From Syntrophorhabdaceae bacterium (GTDB taxonomy: Bacteria > Desulfobacterota > Syntrophorhabdia > Syntrophorhabdales > Syntrophorhabdaceae), in assembly GCA_028698615.1 (NCBI GenBank), contig JAQVWF010000004.1, positions 64,001 to 128,000 of the forward strand: a stretch of DNA of 64,000 bases, given 5' to 3'. A program made the translations under genes and the position numbers. Under the pieces are notes generated by a model that saw nothing but the letters and a program-made list of their open reading frames with translations, did not search any database and was not told the origin of the DNA. Numbering within the stretch: position 1 is the stretch's first letter; the number at the start of each line of letters is the position of its first letter. This document shows positions 9,622 through 17,753 of the stretch, piece by piece.

Positions 9622-11589
9622 ATGAACAGGCTTGCCAATGAAAGGTCGGCGTACCTCAAGCATGCCGCGCATCAGAAGATAGACTGGTATCCATGGTCCG
9701 ATGAGGCCTTCGAAAGGGCGGCGCGGGAGAACAAACCGGTGTTCCTGAGTTCCGGCGCCGTCTGGTGCCATTGGTGCCATGTCATGGCGAAGGAGAGCTT
9801 TGAGAACGAGGAACTGGCAGCGATCCTCAATGAGCATTTTGTCGCCGTCAAGCTTGACCGCGACGAGCGGCCTGACATCGATCGCCGCTACCAGCAGGCC
9901 GTTGCCGCGATGGGTCAGAGCGGAGGGTGGCCGCTGAGCGTTTTCCTGACCCCCGAGAAGAAGCCTTTTTTCGGGGGGACCTATTTCCCTCCCGTGGATA
10001 GTCACGGCATGCCGGGATTCGGGACGGTTCTTGTGGCGATAAGCCGGTATTACGCGGAGAAGAGGGGCGAGATCGAAGAGCAGGGCAGGCTGTTTCTCGA
10101 TGCCCTCAAGATGGACGGCGCCCCGAAAGCGTCCCTTTCCTCCCCCGCCACTGATGAGGCGGCACAGAAGATGCTGGCGTCATTCGATAAGACATGCGGG
10201 GGTTTTGGGGACACCCCGAAATTCCCCATGTCGGGCGCCATCGAATTTCTTCTGGGAAGGTATTTCTTTACAGGCGATGAAAACCTTGCCGACATGCTGG
10301 AGAAGACACTTTCGGCGATGGCCGGAGGCGGTTTTCATGACCACATAGGGGGAGGTTTCCATCGTTATTCCACAGACAAGGCCTGGGGTGTGCCTCACTT
10401 TGAAAAGATGGCTGACGACAATGCCTGGCTCCTGAGGAATTACTGTGATGGGTATCGGACCTTCAAGGATCCCCGCTTCAAAGACGTGGCCCGGGGTATA
10501 ATCACTTTCGTCGACAGGGAACTCTCCCATCCCGAGGGCGGTTTCTATGCCAGCATGGATGCCGACGTGACGCCCGATGACGAGGGAGGATATTTCACGT
10601 GGACCCGGGAGGATTTCAAGCGGGTCCTGACCGATGAGGAGTTCTCCCTGTTGTCGGCGCATCTCTTCGATCCGGGCAGAACGGTGCACCACGATCCATC
10701 CAGGGTCGTGCTCTCTCTTTGCGCGACGGCTGACGAGATCGCCACGAGAACGGGGATGGACGCCGCTCATGTAACGAATGTGCTGCAGCGGGGGAAAGAT
10801 AAGCTTCTCGCCCAGCGGGACAGGAGGCAGAAGCCCTTCATCGATACCGCTCTCTATACCTCCCTCAATGGCATGATGATATCGGCATATTGCAGGGCCT
10901 ACAGGACATTCGGCGACAGGAGGATCCTCGACAGGGCCGTTGTGAGCCTCGCCAGGATCCGCGCTCTCAACGTGCGGGAGGGGGAACTTTACCATTCTGA
11001 AGGCGTGAAGGCCTTGCTCGACGATTATATTCATCTCTGCGACGCCTTTCTTGCCGTGTACGAGGCAACGGGGGAAAGAGGCTGCCTTACAGAGGCCCGG
11101 AACCTTATCGACAGGTGCATCGATTGTTTCTGGGACACCGAAGGAGCAGGGTTTTTTGACACAGAGGGAGAGGTTATCGGAATACGCCTCAAGGGCATTG
11201 AGGACGTGCCACGGCCGTCGGCAAATGCCCTTGCCATAATTCTCCTTCTCAAGTTTGCGGCGATCTCCGGCGACAGCAACAGGTACAGGAAACATGCTGA
11301 GAATGCCCTGAAGGCGTTCCTCTCCGACGCGATATCCATGTCCATTCACGGAGCCTACTTTTTCTGTGCCCTCGATGCCTTTTTCCGTCTCGTAAAGCTC
11401 GAAGTCCGAAGCGGTGCAGGGTCGCAGGTCGCCGAAGCCGCCCTTTTTGCGCACCACCCTTATTCCTTCGTCACCTACGATGCCGCCGGAGAAAATGTCG
11501 TCATCCCCTGTATCGGCACAACCTGCTACGAACCGCTCGCCTCCGGCGAGAAGGTGAAGGAATTTCTTAAAGACTGTTCCAGGTTTTAG
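9622..11589 (+). CDS. SPATA20/YyaL family thioredoxin-domain protein
   Basis: A 655-residue protein with an N-terminal thioredoxin-like domain (DUF255) and a long (alpha/alpha)6 barrel of the glycan-processing/cellulose-epimerase type. The redox motif is C49-H-W-C52 within GAVWCHWCHVM. Other family marks are NEHFVAVKLDRDERPDID, GGWPLSVFLTP and GGTYFPP. HIGGGFHRYSTD and WGVPHFEKM mark the barrel. The length is typical. The family is widespread but its substrate is unknown. The start follows GGGAGGAAAC. It stands alone with its own promoter region. Confidence 0.92.
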   Translation: MNRLANERSAYLKHAAHQKIDWYPWSDEAFERAARENKPVFLSSGAVWCHWCHVMAKESFENEELAAILNEHFVAVKLDRDERPDIDRRYQQAVAAMGQSGGWPLSVFLTPEKKPFFGGTYFPPVDSHGMPGFGTVLVAISRYYAEKRGEIEEQGRLFLDALKMDGAPKASLSSPATDEAAQKMLASFDKTCGGFGDTPKFPMSGAIEFLLGRYFFTGDENLADMLEKTLSAMAGGGFHDHIGGGFHRYSTDKAWGVPHFEKMADDNAWLLRNYCDGYRTFKDPRFKDVARGIITFVDRELSHPEGGFYASMDADVTPDDEGGYFTWTREDFKRVLTDEEFSLLSAHLFDPGRTVHHDPSRVVLSLCATADEIATRTGMDAAHVTNVLQRGKDKLLAQRDRRQKPFIDTALYTSLNGMMISAYCRAYRTFGDRRILDRAVVSLARIRALNVREGELYHSEGVKALLDDYIHLCDAFLAVYEATGERGCLTEARNLIDRCIDCFWDTEGAGFFDTEGEVIGIRLKGIEDVPRPSANALAIILLLKFAAISGDSNRYRKHAENALKAFLSDAISMSIHGAYFFCALDAFFRLVKLEVRSGAGSQVAEAALFAHHPYSFVTYDAAGENVVIPCIGTTCYEPLASGEKVKEFLKDCSRF

Positions 11590-11681
11590 GTCCGAGTTCT
11601 AAGGCACAAACCACATCTTGAGGTTTTTGTTTCTCGACACAGAACACAGTTGCTCGAACATGGAACGGTCCTTGTCTTATA

Positions 11682-11710
11682 TTGACTTTCCCCCTTCCTG
11701 ACGATAGTAT
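11682..11710 (+). promoter_or_regulatory. Possible promoter of the DUF502 gene, leaderless geometry
   Basis: TTGACT at 11682-11687, a 17-base spacer, and TAGTAT at 11705-11710. Transcription would begin at about 11717-11720, which is the ATG itself. No Shine-Dalgarno sequence is visible before the ATG. Confidence 0.5.
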
Positions 11711-11719
11711 GTCGACACT

Positions 11720-12337
11720 ATGAGTATCGCTAATCACGTGAAAAAGAAGTTCATTACCGGGCTTCTGGTGCTGATCCCCCTTATTGTGACAGCCTATATC
11801 GTCTACCTCGTGGTCTCCTTCATCGAGAACTTTATTGGGCCGGCCCTGAGGAACATCTTTTTGCAGGTATTTCAGCGCGAGGTCTATATAACGGGAACAG
11901 CATGCATCATTTTTGTCGTTATCACCTACCTCACCGGCCTTTTCGTCTCCAATTATTTCGGGAAGACCGTTTTTTTCCGGGGAGAAAAACTGGTAAAAAG
12001 GATTCCCATCATCAAGAGCATTTACGGCTCTGTCAAGGACATGATGGAAGCTTTCTCTTCAGAGAAGATACAATCCTTCAAGGAGGTTGTCCTCATCGAA
12101 TTCCCTTTTCCGGGCAGGTATGCGATAGGTCTTGTCACGAACAGGGTGGAGATCAAGGGAGTACAGCATTGCTCGGTCTTCGTGCCGACCACGCCGAACC
12201 CCACATCGGGATACATCATCCTCGCGAAGGAGGATGACCTGCTTTTTCTTGATATGGCCACGGACGATGCGCTGAAATACATTATCTCGCTGGGGACCTC
12301 CCGGAGCGGATCCATATGGAACGGGAAAAGATCATAG
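11720..12337 (+). CDS. DUF502 family membrane protein
   Basis: A 205-residue protein of the DUF502 family. It has two membrane segments near the N-terminus (about residues 10-35 and 55-80) and a soluble remainder with the conserved RIPIIKSIYGSVKDMMEAF and VFVPTTPNPTSGYI segments. Plant relatives are known as COV proteins, but the bacterial function is unknown. The end overlaps the tatC start by 22 bases, so the two are translationally coupled. The ATG has no ribosome site and a promoter-like element places the transcript start on it. Confidence 0.9.
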   Translation: MSIANHVKKKFITGLLVLIPLIVTAYIVYLVVSFIENFIGPALRNIFLQVFQREVYITGTACIIFVVITYLTGLFVSNYFGKTVFFRGEKLVKRIPIIKSIYGSVKDMMEAFSSEKIQSFKEVVLIEFPFPGRYAIGLVTNRVEIKGVQHCSVFVPTTPNPTSGYIILAKEDDLLFLDMATDDALKYIISLGTSRSGSIWNGKRS

Positions 12338-13026
12338 GCGCCCTTACAGGGGTGAGGAAGGTTTTCCTCAAGTCACTTGCCTTTATCGCAGTCGCCGGGG
12401 TTGTCAGCTTCATCTATTCAAAAGAAATGCTCCTGCTCCTCGTCAAGGCGACAGGCATCAAGGTCTATTACCTGACCATTCAGGAGGTGTTTCTTGCCAC
12501 CGTTCAGCTCGCCCTCTTTGCCGGCATTTTCTTCGCCCTTCCCGTCATCATCTTCTTTGCCTGGTACGAGATGAAGGGGTTGTACAAGATCAAGCCCGTC
12601 TATGGGTACCTTCTTGTGTTCGCGGCCATAATACTCTTTTACGGTGGCAGTCTCTTCTGTTTCAAGGTGGTGCTTCCCTCGGGCATAACGTTTCTCGTCA
12701 CAGGTTATGAGAGCCAGGTCCTCAAGGCCATGATATCCGTAGAACGCTATCTCACTTTTTCCGCGGCCATGATCTTCGCATTCGGTATCACATTCGAGGT
12801 GCCCCTCATTCTCCTCGCCCTGGGAAAGCTTGGGATCGTCAAGGCAAGAATGCTCGTGCGCACAAGGCGATATGCCATTCTGGGCATTGTCGTAGCTTCG
12901 GCGCTCATCACTCCCACCCCCGATGTGTACAATCTTACTCTCCTGGCAGGCCCGATGTATATCTTCTATGAGATCGGCATACTTCTCGTGAAGATGGTAG
13001 AAAGGCAGAAGGCGATGGACCCCTGA
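12316..13026 (+). CDS. tatC: Sec-independent protein translocase TatC
   Basis: Core subunit of the twin-arginine translocase, which exports folded proteins such as cofactor-containing dehydrogenases; 236 residues with about six membrane segments. The conserved region FGITFEVPLILLALGKLGIV and the late segment ALITPTPDVYNLTLLAGPM (most homologs read TP-D-x-x-x-Q) identify it. The N-terminal cytoplasmic segment is shorter and less typical than in many TatC proteins (the usual HLxELRxR reads as GALTGVRKVF here). TatA/B are not adjacent. The start overlaps the DUF502 gene. Confidence 0.88.
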   Translation: MEREKIIGALTGVRKVFLKSLAFIAVAGVVSFIYSKEMLLLLVKATGIKVYYLTIQEVFLATVQLALFAGIFFALPVIIFFAWYEMKGLYKIKPVYGYLLVFAAIILFYGGSLFCFKVVLPSGITFLVTGYESQVLKAMISVERYLTFSAAMIFAFGITFEVPLILLALGKLGIVKARMLVRTRRYAILGIVVASALITPTPDVYNLTLLAGPMYIFYEIGILLVKMVERQKAMDP

Positions 13027-13197
13027 GATACGGAACTTTCAGAGGCGCCAAAGGGAGCGCGTAGGTGAAGCGGCGAAATGTTCTGTTGACCATTCCATGC
13101 CATCTATATAAAATGAATGTCCACAAGGAGGACATGAAGCACCTGCCGGAAAGAGGCCTCATTGAGGATCCTTCAAAAGGGCTGACGGCTTAGCGAC

Positions 13198-13773
13198 ATG
13201 GAAGCATATATCGCAAAATACGGTTACATCGGCATATTTGTCGGTACTTTTCTCGAGGGAGAAACAACGGTCCTCCTCGGCGGTATCTTTTCGCGGCTGG
13301 GATACATGAACATTCTCATGGTCATGTTCTATGCTTTTGCGGGAACACTGGCGGGAGACTGCACCTTTTTCTCCATAGGAAGGTGCTTCGGAAAGACCAT
13401 CATAGACCGCTTCGAGTTTATCAGGAACAAGGTGCCTCTTGCGAACAGGATCATTAAACACTATGGGAACTTCATCATATTCACCATCCGGTTTCTTGTG
13501 GGAATAAGAGCCGTTGTTCTCATCCTTCTCGGGTGCACGAACATGAAGATAGGCAGGTTCCTCCTGTTCAGCGTCCTCAATTCCATCTGCTGGAGCATCC
13601 TCGTGGGCCTCATCGGATATCTCTTCGGCAGGGTTGTCGTTGTCTTTGTCGATGATATCAAGAAATATGAAACAGTGATCGTGCCGGTGGTCCTCGGTCT
13701 CGTTGTATTATTTATTCTTGTATACCGGCACATAGTCAACAAAAAGGAGAGGGAGACCTATGGAGATCAATGA
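13198..13773 (+). CDS. DedA family membrane protein
   Basis: A 191-residue polytopic membrane protein of the DedA/VTT superfamily. The N-terminal YGYIGIFVGTFLEGETTVLLGG matches the family's re-entrant loop region. Later segments include GDCTFFSIGRCFGK and FTIRFLVGIRAVVLILLG, where the conserved arginine of the F-x-R-x-(V/I)-P(A)-G-x-R motif is kept. Family members are linked to lipid scrambling and envelope integrity; the exact role here is unknown. The last 14 bases overlap the next small gene. Confidence 0.9.
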   Translation: MEAYIAKYGYIGIFVGTFLEGETTVLLGGIFSRLGYMNILMVMFYAFAGTLAGDCTFFSIGRCFGKTIIDRFEFIRNKVPLANRIIKHYGNFIIFTIRFLVGIRAVVLILLGCTNMKIGRFLLFSVLNSICWSILVGLIGYLFGRVVVVFVDDIKKYETVIVPVVLGLVVLFILVYRHIVNKKERETYGDQ

Positions 13774-13984
13774 AAAAATGATGCGTGAGCTACGGAGGAA
13801 ATTTGAGACCGAGGCGAACAAGAAAGAGATAGAGATCGTCGAACACTGGAAGAACGAGATCGAGGCGGTGTACAAAAAGAAATATGACAACCTTGCCGCC
13901 GTTCAAATAGAGATGAAGCGCGTTATCGAGCGCATGGGAAACAGGATCTCGATCCTGACGAAGATGGTGAGGGAGGAGTCGTGA
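13760..13984 (+). CDS. Small coiled-coil protein
   Basis: A 74-residue, highly charged, all-helical protein with no cysteine. Residues 1-55 are rich in E, K and R with heptad-like spacing, consistent with a coiled coil; no membrane segment or known domain is visible. The start overlaps the end of the DedA gene by 14 bases and the stop overlaps the GTG of the transglycosylase gene by 4 bases. This tight coupling on both sides argues that it is a real gene. Function not recognised. Confidence 0.75.
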   Translation: MEINEKMMRELRRKFETEANKKEIEIVEHWKNEIEAVYKKKYDNLAAVQIEMKRVIERMGNRISILTKMVREES

Positions 13985-15006
13985 AGCACGTAGGGCCGGT
14001 GGTGCGGTCCCTCTTCATTCCCATCACCCTCGGTATGGTGTTCATGGTCGGTTTTTTCAACGTATCGGTCCTTTCCGCCCAGAGTGTTCCGAAGAAGACG
14101 AATGCGAACATAGAGAAACGAATGGGTGACCTTGAAAAGGACGTGATGAGGCTTCAGCGACAGGCCGATCTTTTCAATCTCGACGCCCTGCCGGATAACC
14201 TGGTGCTTTGCGAAAAGAAGATCCCCCTGTACAGAGGGGACGTTCGGGAGCGTTTCGAGCGTGAGTTCTTTCAATTCCTGGAGAACAGAGGATTGCTGAC
14301 GATTGTTATTAAACGCTACTACAAGTACCTCCCCATGATTTCCGAAGAGGTTCGTCGCATGGGCGTGCCTTCGGACCTCATCTATGTCGCCGTAACCGAG
14401 AGCTACCTGAATCCAAGGGCCGTATCCCGCGCAAACGCGGGGGGTATGTGGCAGTTCATAAAGGAAACGGGCAAACGGGAAGGCCTAATCGTCAACGAGC
14501 ATATCGACGAACGGTTCAACGTGAAAACTGCCACCCGTTCCGCCTTAACGCACCTCAAGAGACTCAACGGCGAGTTCAACGACTGGCTTCTCGCTATGTG
14601 CGCCTACAATGCGGGTCCGGGGCGTGTGAGGGAGGTCATCGAGAACCAGGCTACCAGGGATTTTTTCGACATGTACCTTCCGGAAGAGACGGAGCGCTAT
14701 GTCTTCAGGGTCCTCGCATTGAAGGAGATCATTGCGAACCGTGAGCGTTATGGAATTAAGATAGATGACAAGGACCTTTACCGACCCGTCATCCTCTCGG
14801 AGGTAACCATCGAGGCCAGCAGGGAATTCCCGTCTTACATCCTCGCGAAGGCGATGGACGCTCCCTACAGGACCTTCAGGATCAACAACATTCACCTCAG
14901 AAGATACCGTCTCCCCAAGGGCCTGTATCGGATAAATGTTCCCGTGGAAAAGAAAGATATATTCATAAAGAAAATGAAAAGCCACGATTATATCGAAGTG
15001 AGGTGA
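13981..15006 (+). CDS. Membrane-anchored lytic transglycosylase
   Basis: A 341-residue protein with an N-terminal membrane segment or signal peptide (about residues 8-33), a short coiled-coil linker and an SLT/MltD-type lysozyme-like domain that cleaves peptidoglycan glycan strands. The catalytic glutamate is E140 in VTESYLNPRAVS; AGGMWQFIKETG and MCAYNAGPGRV are the other family motifs. There is no clear LysM repeat after residue 260, although the MltD class often has one. Start is GTG at 13981, coupled to the preceding small gene. It is the last gene before the complex I operon. Confidence 0.92.
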   Translation: MKHVGPVVRSLFIPITLGMVFMVGFFNVSVLSAQSVPKKTNANIEKRMGDLEKDVMRLQRQADLFNLDALPDNLVLCEKKIPLYRGDVRERFEREFFQFLENRGLLTIVIKRYYKYLPMISEEVRRMGVPSDLIYVAVTESYLNPRAVSRANAGGMWQFIKETGKREGLIVNEHIDERFNVKTATRSALTHLKRLNGEFNDWLLAMCAYNAGPGRVREVIENQATRDFFDMYLPEETERYVFRVLALKEIIANRERYGIKIDDKDLYRPVILSEVTIEASREFPSYILAKAMDAPYRTFRINNIHLRRYRLPKGLYRINVPVEKKDIFIKKMKSHDYIEVR

Positions 15007-15121
15007 CCCACGGGGATAAGTATGTAACCCAACGAAACCATGGGTTATCAACGACCACCAGACTCTGGTTTTCACGTTTTTCGACTGGCAAAGAAAAAGC
15101 AAATAACGGGGTATTTTATGA

Positions 15122-15150
15122 TTGACAAATGTTTCTCAATTGGGTAAAGT
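15122..15150 (+). promoter_or_regulatory. Sigma-70 promoter candidate of the nuo operon
   Basis: TTGACA at 15122-15127, a 17-base spacer and TAAAGT at 15145-15150. It lies in the 239-base gap before nuoA and predicts a leader of about 90 bases. Just upstream are two small hairpins, AACCCA/TGGGTT (around 15027-15047) and ACCAG/CTGGT followed by TTTT (around 15057), which may end the transglycosylase transcript weakly. Confidence 0.6.
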
Positions 15151-15245
15151 TTGCCATTGTGAAATTGTGAACAAAGTGACCGAATAGTTTCATTTTCTGC
15201 CTTTAAGTTTTTTTGCAGCAAAACACTTCAAAGAGGATCTGAGAC

Positions 15246-15599
15246 ATGCTCGAGTATGTAGCAATCTTTGTCATGATGTGCCTTGCCGGAATCATTGCGG
15301 CCGTGATAATCGGAGCCTCACACCTCCTCGGGGACAGGACGAAAAGCAAGGTAAAACTCGCACCCTACGAATGCGGCATGACGACAAGCGGTCCCACCCG
15401 CAGGATCATGACCATTCGGTACTATATCGTGGCCATGTTATTCCTCGTCTTCGATATTGAAATTATCTTCCTCTATCCCTGGGCTGTCATTTCCCGCAAA
15501 CTGGGGCTTTTCGGGTTCATCGAGATGCTGGTCTTCGTTTTCATACTTTTCATAGGATATATCTACATCTGGAAAAAAGGTGCTTTGGAATGGGAGTAG
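15246..15599 (+). CDS. nuoA: NADH-quinone oxidoreductase subunit A
   Basis: Small membrane subunit of complex I, 117 residues, three membrane helices. The conserved loop [17 protein letters not shown] and [20 protein letters not shown] are diagnostic. The ATG follows AGAGGA. It overlaps nuoB by 10 bases and opens a 13-gene operon in the order A-B-C-D-(EF replacement)-G-H-I-J-K-L-M-N. Confidence 0.97.
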   Translation: MLEYVAIFVMMCLAGIIAAVIIGASHLLGDRTKSKVKLAPYECGMTTSGPTRRIMTIRYYIVAMLFLVFDIEIIFLYPWAVISRKLGLFGFIEMLVFVFILFIGYIYIWKKGALEWE

Positions 15600-16084
15600 A
15601 AAAGAACGTATTGGTAACGTCCCTTGACTGGATCATAAACTGGTCCAGGAAGAATTCTCTCTTCCCCGTCACGTTCGGCCTTGCCTGTTGCGCCCTCGAG
15701 ATGATGGTGGCAAGTTCCGCGGAGTACGATATCGCCCGCTTTGGCGCTGAAGTATTCCGCCCGTCGCCGAGGCAATCCGATCTGATGATAGTGGCAGGAA
15801 CACTGACGAAAAAAATGGCCCCTGTGGTTCGGAGGATTTACGAACAGATGCCGAACCCCAAATGGGTCATTGCATATGGAGCATGCGCATCATCGGGCGG
15901 CATCTTCAAATCATACAGCGTCGTGCAGGGGGTCGATCAGATAATACCCGTGGACGTTTACGTTCCCGGATGTCCCCCGCGGCCCGAGGCTTTGCTGAAG
16001 GGCATAATAGAGCTTCAAAAGAAGATCCAGAAAGAAACCATCAAGGACAGACCCCTGATATCACTGCCGGGGAAGAGCGCATGA
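15590..16084 (+). CDS. nuoB: NADH-quinone oxidoreductase subunit B
   Basis: Peripheral-arm subunit that binds the terminal [4Fe-4S] cluster N2 next to the quinone site; 164 residues. The ligand cysteines are in CCALEMM (tandem CC), GACASSGG and VPGCPPRPE. The C-terminus is short and ordinary. The start overlaps the nuoA end and the stop overlaps the nuoC ATG, so the three are translationally coupled. Confidence 0.98.
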   Translation: MGVEKNVLVTSLDWIINWSRKNSLFPVTFGLACCALEMMVASSAEYDIARFGAEVFRPSPRQSDLMIVAGTLTKKMAPVVRRIYEQMPNPKWVIAYGACASSGGIFKSYSVVQGVDQIIPVDVYVPGCPPRPEALLKGIIELQKKIQKETIKDRPLISLPGKSA

Positions 16085-16572
16085 GCGATAACAGCGATTT
16101 TCTGAAAATACTCACCGGTAAAGCAGCAGGAATAAAGATCGTACCGACGCCCCCCGGCGAGCCGAGTGCAATGGTGGACAGGGGCAGCATACGTGAAGTC
16201 CTCGATCATCTCAGGTACGACCGGGACCTCTCCTTCAACATGCTTGTCGACCTTTTTGCCGTGGATTACACGGGTGAAGAACCAAGGTTCGAGGTCGTAT
16301 ATATCCTGCGCTCAACGAAGCATAACGCGAGGATTGTCGTAAAGACCAGAACCGGGGACGAGGGTATCGACACGGTAAGCGACCTGTGGCCGGCGGCCAA
16401 CTTTCTTGAAAGGGAGATCTACGACATGTTCGGTCTGCCTTTCGCTAACCATCCCGATCTGCGCAGGATATATACGCCCGATGATTTTGTCGGTCATCCG
16501 CTGCGCAAGGAGTTTCCCCTCGAAGGCGATGATTTTGACAAGCCCTTCGTGGTGGACCTGGAGAAGGAATAA
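16081..16572 (+). CDS. nuoC: NADH-quinone oxidoreductase subunit C
   Basis: The 30-kDa-type subunit of the complex I peripheral arm, 163 residues. The signature [20 protein letters not shown], with [20 protein letters not shown] directly after, is canonical. I placed the start at ATG 16081, overlapping the nuoB stop by 4 bases; the open frame reaches back to 15862 through nuoB but that part is not NuoC-like. NuoC and NuoD are separate genes here, not fused. Confidence 0.97.
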   Translation: MSDNSDFLKILTGKAAGIKIVPTPPGEPSAMVDRGSIREVLDHLRYDRDLSFNMLVDLFAVDYTGEEPRFEVVYILRSTKHNARIVVKTRTGDEGIDTVSDLWPAANFLEREIYDMFGLPFANHPDLRRIYTPDDFVGHPLRKEFPLEGDDFDKPFVVDLEKE

Positions 16573-17745
16573 ATGGCTGACACCAAGTACATGACCATCA
16601 ACATGGGGCCGCAGCATCCCGCTACCCACGGGGTATTGAGGGTTGTCCTCGAGCTTGACGGCGAAACCGTTATATCGAGCACACCTCATATCGGGTACCT
16701 CCATCGCGGCATAGAAAAGATCTTTGAGAACAGGACCTACTGGCAGGGCCAGCCGCTTACGGACAGGCTGGACTACACGAGCGGCATGTCCAACAACCTG
16801 GCCTATTGTCTGGCCGTAGAGAAGCTCCTCGGTATCGAGATACCCAAACGGGCCCAGTATATCCGTGTTATGCTCTGCGAACTCCAGCGCATTGCCGCAC
16901 ATCTCCTGTGGGTCGCGACGCACGCCCTCGATATGGGCGCGATGACCGTTCTCTTCTATGGGTTCCGTGAAAGGGAAAACTGCCTCAAGGTATTGGAGAC
17001 GGTTTCCGGCGCCAGATTGATGCCGGATTATATACGCTTCGGCGGCCTCAGGGAAGAGCTTCCCGATGGATTTATCGGCATGGCGAAGTCATTCATCGAA
17101 GAATTGCCGGGAAGGATCGATGAGTACGAAACCCTTCTCACGGAAAACGTAATATGGAAGGGAAGGACGAAAGGCGTCGGCATTCTGAGCGCCGAAGACG
17201 CCATCGGGTACGGCGTCACCGGCCCCGTTCTCAGGGCTTCCGGTGTCAATTATGACGTTCGCAAGGCATATCCCTACTCGAGCTATGAGGAATTCGATTT
17301 TGAGATACCTCTTGGCACGAACTGCGATATATACGACCGGTACCTTGTGCGGCTGCAGGAGATGAGGCAGTCCATAAGGATCGTCACCCAGGCTATGGAT
17401 AGGCTCCCGGAGGGGCCAATAAAAGTTGATGCTCCTGAATATGTGGCCCCGGAGAAGGAAGATGTGGGCAAAGACATGGCCGCCCTTATCCGCCACTTCA
17501 AGATAATGGCCGACGGTATCAAGCCGCCGAAGGGCGAGGCATACGCCTCGATCGAGTCTTCAAAGGGTGAGCTGGGGTTCTATATCGTCAGTGACGGCTC
17601 GGAGACGCCCTACCGGGTAAGGATCCGTCCGCCTTCATTTCTCAATCTCGGCTCCATAGCGAAGATGATCGAGGGAGCTCTGGTGGCCGACGTAGTGGCA
17701 GCGATAGGAAGCGCCGACATAGTTCTCGGCGAAATCGATAAATAA
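16573..17745 (+). CDS. nuoD: NADH-quinone oxidoreductase subunit D
   Basis: The 49-kDa-type subunit, related to hydrogenase large subunits, which forms the quinone cavity with NuoB; 390 residues. MGPQHPATHGVLR contains the quinone-pocket histidine (the HPATHG loop), and the N-terminal IGYLHRGIEKIFE and the central YGVTGPVLRASGVNYDVRK are conserved. The ATG directly follows the nuoC stop. Nothing is missing compared with the family. Confidence 0.98.
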   Translation: MADTKYMTINMGPQHPATHGVLRVVLELDGETVISSTPHIGYLHRGIEKIFENRTYWQGQPLTDRLDYTSGMSNNLAYCLAVEKLLGIEIPKRAQYIRVMLCELQRIAAHLLWVATHALDMGAMTVLFYGFRERENCLKVLETVSGARLMPDYIRFGGLREELPDGFIGMAKSFIEELPGRIDEYETLLTENVIWKGRTKGVGILSAEDAIGYGVTGPVLRASGVNYDVRKAYPYSSYEEFDFEIPLGTNCDIYDRYLVRLQEMRQSIRIVTQAMDRLPEGPIKVDAPEYVAPEKEDVGKDMAALIRHFKIMADGIKPPKGEAYASIESSKGELGFYIVSDGSETPYRVRIRPPSFLNLGSIAKMIEGALVADVVAAIGSADIVLGEIDK

Positions 17746-17753
17746 GGTTGATT

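Noticed and set aside
13113..13193. 26-codon frame between tatC and dedA
   Set aside because: No ribosome site for the first ATG, and AAGGAGG is too close to the inner ATG; no hydrophobic or other pattern.
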